From contig NC_069126.1 of assembly GCF_026914265.1 (NCBI RefSeq), forward strand, positions 42,109,522 to 42,173,521: 64,000 bases of DNA, read 5' to 3'. The position numbers and the translations under genes are program-made. Positions 36,541 to 48,093 of the stretch are shown here, one piece after another. The notes under the pieces are model-generated. The model saw nothing but the letters and a program-made list of their open reading frames with translations, had not been told where the DNA came from and ran no database searches. Source of the DNA: Mya arenaria. Its lineage: Eukaryota; Mollusca; Bivalvia; Myida; Myidae. The first letter of the stretch is position 1. Every line of letters begins with the position of its first letter.

Positions 36541-39042
36541 GTAATGAGCATTTTTATGGTTTTGCGTTTAAAAAGAAGTTTTATTAGTGCTTTGTGTCAC
36601 TATAACTATCAACACATTTTACATAAACAAGTAATATTATATGTAATACAATTCTAAATGGATTCGTGTTTTCATTTATCTAGTGATGACAAAGCACTTC
36701 GAAACTAGCTCATCATTTCCATTATTTTTTGAAATTTCTTAAAAAAATCAACAGCATCGATTCATTTCGATATCTGTCATGAGGAGCTAAACGGACATAG
36801 AAATACTCTGTATTATTGCGACATTTTTTTCTTGTGGTTTTGTCTTTGAATAATATCAATAAGCAATATTAGTTGACTGTGCATATGTCTAAATGGTATT
36901 GGTGTGTTGTTTTTTCTCAGGAGATGACAAAACAATACGTCAAAAACGCACAAGCAAATCCGAGTAAGTTATTCATAGATAACCTGTTTAGAGCTCGTAT
37001 CCGTATCTAATAAAAATATTTTATAAAAATTATAAAGCAGATTTTCAAAAATGATATTTCAATTTTATGTTTGAATATGTACATATGTACATTGTAATTA
37101 TTTGTAGTTCCAATATTCTGAACATATAACACTCATAATCAATCTAATTAAGATATAACTTTTGCATGCACTAATGAAAAACATTCTTCAAGATATCAAT
37201 ATAAATTATGAAAATGTAATGAATATTACCTGGTTCATTAAAACTCCATTTTTTACTCTTCCTCATGTTTTATGAAAGGCTAATGTTATTCTATATTTTA
37301 GAAAGGTATACCAGCTACCCCAAAATCATACATTGATTCTTGGTTTAATACCTTAATATAGGTCAATTGGTCGGAGAATGGTTTATCACCGACTGTGAGT
37401 GGCAGGGGATAAAAACACCTACAGGCAAACTGGTTGGAGTGGTAGATAGCGTACCAAGTGATATAGTCCAAGGTAGTCATTACAACTTCAACAAAGTTTT
37501 AGTGAGATTTTAAATACGATACAATAATAAAAAAAAATATGATTATGATATGATATGAATTAAAATATAATGAATTCAATATAATCCGTAGTCGAACTTG
37601 CATTCTCTTAATTGTGGATGTTAAGAGCATTTATTTATTGTATTGCATAAATTTGCGGTCAATAAACAATTTCTCAAAATGTTGGGAACGTACTGAGGAT
37701 CGACCGAGTAAATAGATAGCTAGTGCTCTGCTCTGATGTTATTATGGACATGTAACATTTTAAATAAATCGGACGAAAACATAGACCGACATAGTAGTTT
37801 CGGAACCGTGGTCTATTGATTAACATTTGACTGTTAATCCAAAGGTCACAGGTGTAACAATGTTATATTTCGGTATAGGTAGATGCACACAGTGACACAA
37901 GTAAAATGAATGAATTAATTTAACACGATAATTGTAAGCGTTGGATTTTAAGACTCTCTTTAATACAATAAATAGAAAAATAACTTTTTCTTTTTTTATA
38001 TAAATTTATGTTTATTGATCATGCGTAAACATGCTGACGTTAACATGTAATTCAGAACAAATGAAATTGACTTTATAATGCCGTTACGGCTAACCAACAT
38101 AGGCGTTTCAGATGCAGTAAGATATGAACTATTTGTTGACTAGGTTAATACAGGTCATCAGAAAAATACGAAACGTTTCCGTTAAGTACGAAAAAACAAA
38201 CATATAGCATGCTCCCCCAAAACACTATCAGCCTTCCGGGAGGAACATTAAAGGGGGCCCGTCTTTCAGTCCTGTACGCTTTTGCATGTTCAAGAACCAG
38301 AGTAGCTTTAAACACAATTACATCCTTTCTGTGCACAATACCTACAATTTATCAAGACTGATATTATGAAGTCTCGTAATTCTCTTTTCTTTTATAGCCG
38401 CACATTCAGTGCAAACATTCATGCATTTATCTCAAGCTTGAAGGAACAATCCTTACTAAGAAATACAGTGTCCTCTACGCTAGAAGGTGATACCACAAGA
38501 ACGAACAATACGACAACTTTAACCAGTCGCAACCTTAATCTACTGGCCCACAGATGTGTTTGACCTATGTGCTTTGAGTAACGTTCAATCTATATTGAAA
38601 TCGACATTCGAGTATTTGTTATAAAAAAAACTTTTCTTTTGAAGGTCATTCAAAACTTCGATGGAACAAACACGGCCACACATTCACCGAAACAAAATGC
38701 ATTCATCTCGAGCTCGAGGGAGAAATCTTTATCAAGAAACCAGGCTACTTCATAGTATCTTCCATGCTGAATGTTAATATTACAGGAATGAACAATACTA
38801 CAACAACGTTCAGTCAAAGCATTAATCTGCTATCCCACAAATTTGGAACAACTGGTTCTCTCATGCGACGCACAAGATCCATCAGAAAATCAAAGGACTG
38901 TGTTTTTACAAGTTTCATGTCTGCGGTTTTTAAGCTACAAATGCACGATAGGATATCTGTGTCTGTGATTAACCCTTATTATTTAGGTCTTAACTATTCA
39001 AACGATCATTTCACTGCATACTACACTTACGACATGCCCTAA
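36214..39042 (+). CDS. TNF-superfamily ligand, type II membrane protein, 4 exons
   Basis: Exons 36214-36540, 36921-36963, 37362-37472 and 38645-39042 join with GT-AG introns and matching phases (0, 1, 1) into 292 codons plus TAA. Exon 1 encodes a short basic cytoplasmic tail, a membrane anchor at residues about 27-49 (AYMVLVTLTIVQSLLFLVLT) and a Cys-containing stalk (C64, C67, C95, C96, C107) with N-glycosylation sites at N77 and N91. Exon 3 starts the TNF homology domain (QLVGEWF near 125). Exon 4 carries the rest: LRWN at 165-168, FIKKPGYFIVSS at 189-200, VFKL…DRISVSV at 255-268, and YYTYDMP at the end. The start was chosen at MGTTCRR (A at -3, G at +4) over an in-frame ATG at 36184. The trimeric ligand would signal through TNF receptors at the cell surface, in immunity or cell death; receptor unknown. 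AATAAA lies near 39351. Confidence 0.85.
36921..36963 (+). CDS. TNF ligand exon 2: short stalk exon
   Basis: 43 nt between TTTTCTCAG and GTAAGT, encoding EMTKQYVKNAQANP plus one base. Its phases fit both neighbours (0 in, 1 out), which is the main support for so small an exon. Confidence 0.75.
37362..37472 (+). CDS. TNF ligand exon 3: start of TNF homology domain
   Basis: 111 nt between TTAATATAG and GTAGTC. Encodes QLVGEWFITDCEWQGIKTPT and then GKLVGVVDSVPSDIVQ; Cys135 is a candidate disulfide partner. Confidence 0.8.
38397..38560 (+). pseudogene. decayed duplicate of TNF exon 4, 5' part
   Basis: Follows an acceptor-like TTTTATAG and aligns with the first half of exon 4 (38660-38830): CACATTCA, TGCATT.ATCTC.AGCT.GA.GGA, ACAATACGACAAC, CTTAATCTACTGGCCCACA. 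Indels scramble the frame (fragments such as CIYLKLEG can be read) and it stops at about 38560, without the last TNF strands. It lies in intron 3, 85 bp before the real exon 4, so exon 4 was tandemly duplicated and one copy decayed. Confidence 0.65.
38645..39042 (+). CDS. TNF ligand exon 4: main TNF homology domain and stop
   Basis: 398 nt from CTTTTGAAG|GT to TAA. Encodes residues 161 (split Gly) to 292. Potential disulfide Cys at 179 and 246; sequons at N205, N210 and N211. It is the template to which the pieces at 442-838, 18508-18648 and 38397-38560 align. Confidence 0.85.
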
Positions 39043-39208
39043 ATTCGGGAACCTCATTTCTTACTTGTCAATTGTAAACAACAACTTTACAAGATGGCAC
39101 GGACAAAATTATATCAGTCTATAGACAATGGGTAAATTACGATTATAATAATGAGTTCTTCTTTTATGCTTTTTGATGAAATATGGAGTTTTACTAGTAA
39201 AATAACAA

Positions 39209-39239
39209 CAGTGAAAATATCAATCTGATATTTTCACTG
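39209..39239. repeat. perfect 14-bp hairpin downstream of the TNF gene
   Basis: CAGTGAAAATATCA (39209-39222), loop ATC, and its exact complement (39226-39239). It lies 167 bp after the stop codon, before the AATAAA near 39351, so it could sit in the 3' UTR or be a MITE core. Confidence 0.7.
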
Positions 39240-39463
39240 CAAAATAAGTAGTGAAAACATCAGCTTTCAGAACTACTTTTAAAATCCGTTGTATTTACTT
39301 CCCTTGATCAAAACAGAACACATCACTTTGAATCAGAAAATGTTGGCAAATAAAATATTTAAAATTTAATGAAATCTTATAAAAGTGTAAAAAAGATATA
39401 TTTGGAAATTAACAACTTACCATTTATTAAAAAAAATATTTTTCCCCGGTTTCTTGATCGTTA

Positions 39464-39537
39464 AGCTCGAGGGATAAATGCGAAGTGGCATTAAATAAAG
39501 AAGAAGATAGAAACTTTTCGCTTTCACCCCTCGAGCT
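39464..39537. repeat. 10-bp inverted repeat
   Basis: AGCTCGAGGG at 39464-39473 and its complement CCCTCGAGCT at 39528-39537 enclose 54 bp. Possibly a small foldback element. Confidence 0.4.
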
Positions 39538-39829
39538 GAAAGTTCGAACATTTGCTTTCATACCAAACAAAATACAGACGAAAACAACTATTCGAACATA
39601 AATAGACTGTTATATCATCAAAATGCATTTTGAACTGTTTGTTGTTGTAATACGTAATAAGAACTTCCCGAAAAAATCATTAAACACTTTACATATATAC
39701 TGATATTTTTTTTACCCCGCCAAAGCCTAAAAATGTCAACCATCTAGCGTGGTCCGCATTATTACCTGGAAATCGACCTGTCTTCAAGCAAAACATACTG
39801 GTCTCTGCCAGACAGTAAGATGACTGAAT

Positions 39830-40300
39830 ATCCATGTATCGTGAAACACATTCTAAAACTAAGAATTAATGATATAGGTCTGTAGCTGGAAGGGTCACGT
39901 TTGTTTTTGCCTTTACCTTTATATTGGTTTATTGGGAAAACATATACAGTAGTCATAAGCCCATGAGTACAGTATACAAATACAATGGTTAGTACATTCA
40001 TATGGTTGACGATGAGTAGTATGTACATGTAGTAAGATACAGCGAAAGGAGAGTAACTTGCAATACAATAAATGAACACACACACACACACACACACACA
40101 CGCATACGCGTTTATATATACTTGTGAGTTATATAGAGCTACACCGACGTACCGAGGTCTGCCCTTTCTGTTGAAGATAGAGCAACCATCTTTCAAATTA
40201 ATATCGTAAATGGGGCATATATTGTAAATTGCTGTCGAGAATTCAAATAACATCAATAGTTTGTTCTTCAACTTTTCAACATCATTTAGAGGCATCTCCA
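39830..40300 (-). mobile_element. LINE remnant containing start of RT domain and a CA run
   Basis: A minus-strand 179-codon frame (40301-39762) contains YKGKGKNKRDPSSYRPISLI at about 39920-39860, the conserved lead-in to the reverse transcriptase of many LINEs. The upstream part crosses a CA microsatellite at 40078-40102 and is not recognisable; no later RT blocks follow. The long frame is therefore composite, not a gene. Confidence 0.5.
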
Positions 40301-40356
40301 TATATGGTATGACATGTGTCTGTCATCTCCTCGTTTGCATATTACACACAACTGCC

Positions 40357-40426
40357 TCATAATGTTGATGATTAGTGAATACTTGTTTTAACTCATAACG
40401 TTGATGATCAGTGAATACGTGTTTAC
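40357..40426. repeat. 35-bp tandem duplication
   Basis: CTCATAATGTTGATGATTAG… at 40357-40391 is repeated with three or four changes at 40392-40426. Confidence 0.7.
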
Positions 40427-41269
40427 TCACCGAGGTAAAATATCGTTGTGTTAAATCATACATTAATTCTCGAGTTTACTAGCACTCATCATGAAGTTTT
40501 AACCCCTAGGAGGATTTTACCTCAAGTGTTCTTCCTCCAGAGCAAACCCCAATCTATCCCACTTGGGCCTTTTGTTTCCTTCTTCTTCTTCTTATTATTA
40601 TTTATTTAGCATTCGTAAGCTCCGCCCATTCCTTATCATACATATTTTACTTCATGTCATCTAACCATAACATTTTGCGTTCGTGTACTTTGTGTGTGGC
40701 ATTAACGACTTTGAACAAGTATTATGCTGCATTTGACACATTATTGTACACGGCTTTTTTCTTCCCGCTTCATTATTTTCAGAATTGTTTGATGACTCTA
40801 AAAATATTTGCACCTATCCGTGTTTTGCCCCGGAGGGTGGGTAGAGCGCACACCATGAAATTTAAACAGACTGCGTTGTTTTGTTTCCTGTCACGGAAAC
40901 TTGTCAAAATTCAATCATGGTGTATGATTTGTTCCAGTTACTGTCGTATGAGGCGGTGTAACCGCGCCAGTCAGAATCCGCTTTCTTTAGCTCTTAAAGG
41001 CCTAGTTTAAGGAATGTTTGGCATAATAATCCCATGCTGTGCATCTCCTGCTTATCACACTGGTTCCACAGTAGGGGCCAATATCATGTGCATTGGTTTA
41101 TTGGCTCAGGGCCATTTAGGGTCAATTTTTATAATAAAACAATGAAAACTGCGCAACAGGACACTCAGATTGGAGATCTGATAAGCCAATTAGGCATTAA
41201 GATTAAGATCAATTAACAGAAGTTGGGTACTTGGGGGGGGGGGGGGCACTTATAGAAGGCTTAACCTAG
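40427..41269. other. intergenic, no gene recognised
   Basis: A 118-codon plus frame at 40654-41010 lacks a recognisable domain. A run of 15 G lies near 41234. Confidence 0.4.
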
Positions 41270-41490
41270 GCCTTTAAGGTTGTTCGGTTAACGCACTCCC
41301 GGGTTTGGTTCCCAGCCTGGGCGCATGTTGGTTTAGTTTGTGGTCACCAAGCTGGAAGAGTGGTATTTCTCTTGGCACTCAGGTTTCCCGCACAACACAA
41401 CACCACACTATCGCGTAACAACTTGAGTGATTAATCGTAACAACTTTGTTTCACAATCGTTGCAAAAAAATAAGTAAATAAACTAAACTA
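41270..41490 (+). mobile_element. SINE-like element with B-box sequence
   Basis: GGTTTGGTTCCCAGCCTGGG at about 41303-41322 contains a B-box-like GGTTtggTTCC, followed by GTTGGTTTAGTTTGTGGTCA, CACTCAGGTTTCCCGCAC and an A-rich end (AAAAAAATAAGTAAATAAA). This order matches tRNA-derived SINEs I associate with bivalves. The A box is degenerate. Confidence 0.5.
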
Positions 41491-44286
41491 ATACTTCAAA
41501 CCTGGGAACAATGCCGTGATATCGTTGATTATTGCTCTTATATCAAACGCATTTTGAGACTTAAAAGGTGCATAGCAAACATTTCTACATTAATGTATAT
41601 TAATACTGACTTGAAAGTACAGATACAAGTTCAGTAGTCGAAAGTTTAAACATAATAACATAGGGTTAAAGCCAGAAACACAGAAAAACAACACAAACAT
41701 GCACAAACGACACACAACATATATAATGTATAATACTAGGGAACTGTTTATCAAGGATTGTTGGGTTAAAACTTTGGAACGTCAGCAAAATGTAATTTTA
41801 CTGGGGTTTAATTAGTTTGCGTACGCACAACCTCGTAACCAAATTGTAAAAACAAGCGGCACCATTAATGTCATTTGGAATGGTACATGATAGACGCCAG
41901 GAGTCTAAAATCGTTTTCTCTTTTGTATCGGCGGACTATCAGACTACTTTGACATCGAGACTTCGATTTAACCAACTGTTCACCTGTCCGGAGACCGGAT
42001 AGACATGTAACACGTGTTCCAGTGGTGTATCTTTCATCAACTTAATCACAATTAAAAAAAAAGACGAGCTTTGTACTTAACCCTTGATCGGCCTTTGCCT
42101 TATTCTAACCAAACCCAGCCGACGGAAATAAAATTAAAACTAAACATGATACCTGCATAGTTTTGCCTAAGTTTATGTTTCTTCCTTTATTTATACCTAT
42201 GTGTAACCATGGAGCTTATTTTCATCTTATTATTCACATTGCGTATAATTTGTTGGCTGTCAAATCTAAAAGCGATGATGCAAAAGAAATCTGATATAAT
42301 TGTCAAGGGAAATAACTGAGTAAGAGAATTTGACATATTTGTCATTCGGAAACTCGGACTTGTAGGTTGGCTGCTAATAAGCGGTGCTAGAGTAAAAATA
42401 TACTTCATAAAAACGTCTAAATTTATTTTGGTTTTGAAATGTGTCCTCTTGTTAATGTAAATCTTCATTATTTCACACGTAACGTTTCAAACTGACCACA
42501 ATATTAAACGGTTACCCGAACTGTGTTGGCCACTGGCTTATAGTATAACTTTTTGGCTACCATTTAGAGCACAAAGAGCCAATTCCCAGCAGCGGGTTCC
42601 CTGTCCCCCTTAAAGCCACTTCAGGGTTTCATCAAGATAATTACGTAGTATTTTGTTCCTCAAGTCCATTATATAGATCGCTCAATACATTGTATACATT
42701 CCATTCTGTAGGTGGAACTCCGTGAAGGAACTTTTTGTTCACCATCAGTGTAAAACAAAGCATCCTTTTAAGGCAAATTTATTTCACGTTTAAGTACATG
42801 TATTTTATACATTTCATTAAAAAATATAAGCAAAAGAATTGGGGGTCATCATTTTGCTTCAGAGCAAAAATAATCTAAAAACAAACAAACAAGAAGCGCC
42901 GTGGAGCGAGCCCTCACCTTTTTTCGAAGATTAAAACGAGTAAAATTAAATATTTTAATAATTAATAATGCCAGGGGATTGCCCCTTGATCTACACTTGA
43001 ACATTGCAGAGACTGAGTCGAGTTGCCATGATTATGGAATTTTAAATAAATCATGGACATTTTATATACAAGTCATTTTTGGTTACATGCAGAGGGAAAT
43101 AAAATAGTGAACGAGGTTAACAAGCACATATGTGAATACATTGTGCAATGAACAATGTTAATCTCTCACATTCATCACATACATTTGCCATCTTTACATG
43201 TCAAGAATATGTCACAAAATACAAGTGAGAAACTACAAAGTAACATGAACTGCAAACCAATGACTGACACCATGAAATTACACATTAACTGTGAATGTGT
43301 ATAAAATACACTTCTCCATAAAATTCAAATGAGAAATTACTGTTTGAATAAAACAATCGGCAACTCTAAAAATCTATTTGTGACAAAAATTATAATGACA
43401 TAATGTCACCACTACTGAGAACATTGTATCAGTGTTGTACATGACATACCCATTTTGTTAAATTGTTGTTCGAGTGTATGTCAACATATATCTTCTATTT
43501 TTCATTTACAATGCAGTAGACCTTGGTACCAGTTTTAGTTGTGACAAAATATAAATTCATTGTGGTCATTGTGTCAAAACTGTTTGAAAATAAAGTTGAT
43601 TTATTGAAATTATTATTGTATAGAAACAATCGACAAATTCTTATCCTGGTAAACTTTCTGCAAATCAACTGAAATTATATTTATTAACCTAGATGATAAA
43701 CAGTGCAAGCGAAAATAAAGTGCTTGGACAAGCCTTTTCAGCCATTTTGAAGTTTCCAAGGCCTTTTACTCTGACACGCAAAAATGAACTCTGAGCAACT
43801 TTTGATAAAAAGGCTGGGTCATGTAACACTCGAAATGTGCTTATGATCCCATTGGCTGTTAAAAATATGCTCTTCAAAACCTCCGGAAATCTAAAAATGA
43901 TTGAATCTAATTTTTAACAATGTAGAATAGTAACGATGACTTCATCATGATGACATAATTGATACATACTAAGAATAAAGCCTTAAGCCAGAGAAAAAAT
44001 ATTTTAGATTCTCATCCCAGCCCGCCCGTCAAATAAAAAAAAATAAACATGCCATTCAGCCCCATTTTTCTTCTTCAAAATACGGATAAGTATCAAAACA
44101 TATTTTCCTCTGGCCTTTTGCTGCAATCCACTGTAAGATATAAATTAACCTCATATGCAGTGAACCATTGGCTTACAGAGACATGCTTGGACACCTTGAC
44201 ACTATGTACAAGATGTACTAGCACTTTGAACACTTATTATTGTTTCAGTGTGCAATCTGTCGTTATCCAACTGTGTAATGTGTTTT
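41491..44286. other. intergenic, no gene recognised
   Basis: 2.8 kb without supported genes. Short frames at 42187-42468, 42901-43107 and 43689-43877 have no domains. An AACAAGAAGCGC word near 42889 may be a degenerate repeat head. Confidence 0.4.
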
Positions 44287-44292
44287 TTTATT
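44287..44292 (-). promoter_or_regulatory. polyadenylation signal AATAAA
   Basis: TTTATT on the plus strand, 46 nt below the TAA of the terminal exon at 44338-44444. Confidence 0.45.
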
Positions 44293-44337
44293 GAATTCCA
44301 CTTCAGAGAATTCAAACACTTGTGGCTTTTGATTGAA

Positions 44338-44444
44338 TTAATACAGTCTATCATCTTCAGTTCCCGTCTCATAGTAATGTTGAACACTTCGACATTTTCT
44401 TAGGAGTTGACCTTGCTCCTCTGTTAAACGCTGAAAGTTCCTGG
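44338..44444 (-). CDS. candidate terminal exon of the SET-gene tail
   Basis: After an acceptor TTGCATTTCAG, a phase-1 exon of 107 nt encodes RNFQRLTEEQGQLLRKCRSV then QHYYETGTEDDRLY and TAA (44340-44338). Incoming phase 1 fits the donors of the type A cassette exons (G + CC = Ala). The sequence is hydrophilic with a likely helix (LTEEQGQLLRKCRSV). I do not recognise a domain. It is the last minus-strand exon before an AATAAA. Confidence 0.6.
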
Positions 44445-45297
44445 CTGAAATGCAAGAGAGGATTTAAGCTGGACAAAAGATAAAGGTTAAATAACATAAA
44501 TAAATCACCAAGCCAGGAATATCGTTACACTTTAAATCATATATATAACTACCAATGTTATGAGCAACAGAAGAGTTCGAAGATATGTGCAAACTGGTTT
44601 GAGGAAATTGGAACTAGAGCTTGAAACTCTAAATGATCATGTGAATGTTGGTCTCACCATTCCACAAGTGGATTAAAAAATCACAAAATCGGCAAAAATG
44701 TATAACATTTCATGATTGCAACATCATTTGTGAGATATAAAATATTTGCCTCATGTACACAACTTTAAGTTGTATACAAGCATTCAGAGGTAGAATTTTA
44801 ACAAACAGCAACACACCAATTTTAGAAAGCTTTTTGCATACTTTAGGAGGTAAAAAAACTCATAGAGACTTGTCTTTAGAAAGCCTTTAAAACAAATATG
44901 ATTGCATTTGAGCTGTGTTGTCTAAACAATGGTCAATATCAGGATTAATACAATTATGGAAAACAAGTATCAAATTTGTCCAAGATTTTGTCAAGGAAAA
45001 CATTATGACCAGATTTATCAAGACAGTGCCAAAATGGTCTCTTGAGTTTAACAGGGCTTTTTTAAGTGACCTAACAAGTTAGTTTTTCGACAAAAGAGCA
45101 CCCAGTGCACACTGAGGTGCTTCATTTCAACACCCACATTTCATCAGTAACTGGAAGCATACTTTGTCTATATAACAGACAGCAACATTGCTGCAAATCT
45201 ATTGGATCATAAATAAAACACTTATTTTTAAGCGAACACTTTTAATGAGAAACAAGATAAGTCTACGTCTGCAAGCAACATACAAACATGAATTTAC

Positions 45298-45369
45298 CTT
45301 CAGGCAGCCCTTCAGCATGTTCAGAGATGACAGTGGATGGGGCAACTGTACCATTGTTCCCTGTAGCAT
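45298..45369 (-). CDS. cassette exon A1, intact
   Basis: 72 nt between TTTCAG and GTAAAT, phase 1 in and out (2 + 23 codons + 1). Encodes ATGNNGTVAPSTVISEHAEG then LPE; Ser/Thr/Glu-rich, low complexity, likely disordered. Paralogue of A2 (47936-48006) and A3 (50284-50355). Confidence 0.6.
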
Positions 45370-45712
45370 CTGAAACACACAGTTAAGTTGAATGTTAACT
45401 GCTTCAATATTATGAAAGCTTACTGGTATTCAGGTACAAAATTAACACATGCAATTATTAACTTACTGGATACATAAATTATAAATGTTACAAAAATTAT
45501 TAGATCTAAATGTATTAATCAAAAAGTGTTGTCATTTTGGGCAACAATAAATCAAGGTGAACAAACATCTGCGGTTAAACTTCAACACACACAATTCATT
45601 ACACACTTTTAGCCTACATCATTAGGTACTAAAGTCAATGCATGTCTAGGTGCAACAGGAAAAAGTATGTACCTATTTACAGATAAAATGCTCAATTAAG
45701 CCTGCAGTTTAC

Positions 45713-45821
45713 CAAGATAAGCATGGTCCACTTCTGATCTTCTGTTGATGCACCAAGAGCATCTTGAGATGGTTCTGAGATCTCTGTTGTTTCTGCAACT
45801 GTATAATCGTCTTAACAGCAT
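45713..45821 (-). pseudogene. cassette exon B1, frameshifted
   Basis: 109 nt with both splice sites (CATTTCAG and GTAAAC) still present, but its length is not compatible with phase 1-1. It has lost one base near GTTAA-GAC and gained about five near the 3' end relative to B2 and B3. Confidence 0.6.
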
Positions 45822-45947
45822 CTGAAATGCATTGAAAGTGTTTCAAACTGCAACATTCTCGGTTCAGTCTATATTATATACCTGTGTTATAGAGGGTTGG
45901 GTTGAAGTCATGGGCAAACAGAACTGTAATAGCATTAAATAGTCATT

Positions 45948-45973
45948 CTAGAAAACTGGCGCCAGTTTTCTAG
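45948..45973. repeat. 26-bp perfect palindrome
   Basis: CTAGAAAACTGGC followed directly by its reverse complement. No spacer. Confidence 0.9.
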
Positions 45974-46152
45974 TAATTTTGGAAATCTCTCTCTATATAT
46001 AAATATTGTTGAATAATGAAAACCATATTTCCAAACAACATTATGATGCAGAATACCATAAAAAGTTAAATTACAAGTGCAGAGCTCCTGATAATTCTGT
46101 AGGGTTAATGGTACTGTTTGCTGACCATTTTGGACCAAGCATATTGTTCACT

Positions 46153-46283
46153 TGTGGTTGAAATTAGCACAAGCCTACAAGCGCCGCACTCGTAAAATAC
46201 GTTCCGGGCTGGCTTAGATCCTGGGTTTTATACAGCAGGGCTTGTTTAAAATTGTATTGCCAAGCAGAAGTATAAGAATTCTG
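46153..46283 (+). repeat. 130-bp dispersed repeat, copy 1
   Basis: Shares GCACAAGCC, ACTCGTAAAAT, GGGCT.GCT, GCAGGGCTTGTT, CCAAGCA and TATAAGAATTC, in order, with 56819-56947 (opposite strand) and 58179-58310. Non-coding; class unknown. Confidence 0.7.
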
Positions 46284-47124
46284 GTTTCCTCATTCAAAAG
46301 ATAAGGTTTTAATGCAAAAAGTTATTTTACTCTACTGGTGTTTGGGTGTAAAAGATATTAAAATACAAGGAATAATAATGTGCATACTTTTTGTGTTGTT
46401 TGTTCTTTATTTTAACTTGTATTTAGGAGGGAAAATTCAAGAATGTATTTATGGCATTATACAATTAAAAAAAAATCAGCTTTGTCAACTCCTGGTTGTG
46501 AAAGAAATGGGAAATATGAATTTTGTTGCTCCCGCTCCTTGCTTCAACTTTTCTTGGTCACAATCGAACAAATAAACAAATATTTGGTGTGGCCTAAAGT
46601 TCATACATTACCCATAAAAGTACAGTGCATTTATTCCTGAAATTGTTTGAGCTCATAAATGCCTTACTTTTGCTTCTTCCTTCCTGCTTGAATGCAATAT
46701 GTCTCTCGCAGAGAATATATCCTCCAAATATTTTCCGCAGATGCCTCTCACTCTGATCAACCATAATACTGTAGCTGCTCCTGGGTCAAATCTTGAACAT
46801 TGCTGCAAAAAAACATGTACAAAATTAGAAAACATGTCCTGCAAACAATTGCTTAAGATTACTAAGTATGCTTACGGTACATAACATTGTTTTATATACC
46901 GGATAGGTAAAGTTTAGCACAAGTCACCTATAGCTGATGTAGAAGTGTTTCACAACTCCATGGAAAGGTGTCTGTTGTAGCCCTTTCCATTGGCGAAGCA
47001 GTCACCAATGTTTTTATTGTTTATAGTAGTACATGAAAGAAACTAACATTATTCATAATATGTGCACTGAACACATCCTTAATCAATAAAATGAAATGAC
47101 AAAACAAGATTCCTTGAGAGCAAG

Positions 47125-47230
47125 GTTAATTATCTAGTCTATGTGCAGGTATCTCACTCAAACAGTTGTGGGTTCATTCTGTATCAGGGATACATGTAAT
47201 GATGTATGTCTTTCTGACAAGCTTTTAAAA
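47125..47230 (+). repeat. possible tRNA-derived SINE remnant
   Basis: GGTATCTCACTCAAACAG followed by GTGGGTTCATTCTG resembles degenerate anticodon and B-box arms. Weak. Confidence 0.3.
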
Positions 47231-47449
47231 CAGACACATTCAGGTTTGACCGGTGAAGGAAACAAGACCTTTCCGGTTACCTTATACATTTAATCTCGAT
47301 CTTGAATTCCATTATTTTTTCTCCATGGTCATTTCACTTTTACAGAATCAACTTCATCATTCTCTTCAGATATTGCCTGGTTTTCATTCCCTTTGTTCAT
47401 TATGAAATGATTATCAATGTTTCAACCAAGAAAATATGCTAATATTTTA

Positions 47450-47620
47450 ACAAGAGGGCCATGATTGCCCAAAGAGTTGTGACTTTATTTGAAGATTTTT
47501 CACTCCCCCGCTGATTAGGCACCATGGGGATATTTTCTTTGAAAAACAGACATGCTAAAACTGATAGGATTGTATGTACACCAACATATGTCAGATGTCC
47601 TAAAATCAATTTTAAGTTAC
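47450..47620 (+). repeat. dispersed repeat head AACAAGAG with GGGC hairpin
   Basis: AACAAGAG at 47449-47456 leads into GGGCCATGATTGCCC, a 4-bp stem that would be 5 bp but for one T. Same head layout as 19334 and 48094, different stem. The right end is undefined. Confidence 0.5.
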
Positions 47621-47935
47621 ATACAAACATTCTGAGGTACAAGTTGAACACACAACAAGTGAGCAATACACAAATCTTGAGAAGCTTTTAGCATACTTTG
47701 TGAGGTAATCAAACCGCAGTATAGCTGATGGTATTTTAAAATTTATAACATTTTGTAAGGAACACACACACACACAAACAAACACACACATTCCGAGGTA
47801 TATCTTAATAAGCATTGTGTCTACTTTATGAGGTACCTTTTGACAGAAAAAGTCTTTAAGTTATGAACATCAACAGACTGTGATCACCAGCGACAAATAA
47901 TTACTCAAAGAAAGTTGGTTTCGTATTCAATTTAC

Positions 47936-48006
47936 CTTGAGGCGGCCCTTCAGCATGTTCAGAGACAACTGTGGATGGTAAACTATCACTCTGATTTCTA
48001 CAGCAT
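47936..48006 (-). pseudogene. cassette exon A2, frameshifted
   Basis: 71 nt, one less than A1 and A3, with both splice sites kept. The loss falls in the middle (GTTTACCATCC where A3 has GTTGCCCCATCC), so the second half reads out of frame. Confidence 0.6.
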
Positions 48007-48093
48007 CTGAAACACAAATTTAAGTTGAATGTAAACTGTTACAAACTCATTAAAGCTTAAAACTTCACAAACATATACTGGTATTCAGGTATA

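Noticed and set aside
37801..37862. tRNA-Asn-like segment (CTGTTAATCCAAAGGTC)
   Set aside because: Anticodon arm looks right but the T arm is degenerate; too weak to list as a feature.
40654..41010. 118-codon plus frame
   Set aside because: Low-complexity composition, no domain, no splice or homology support.
42889..42910. Fourth AACAAGAG-type hairpin head (ACAAGAAGCGCCG)
   Set aside because: The word is ACAAGAAG and only a 3-bp stem can form.
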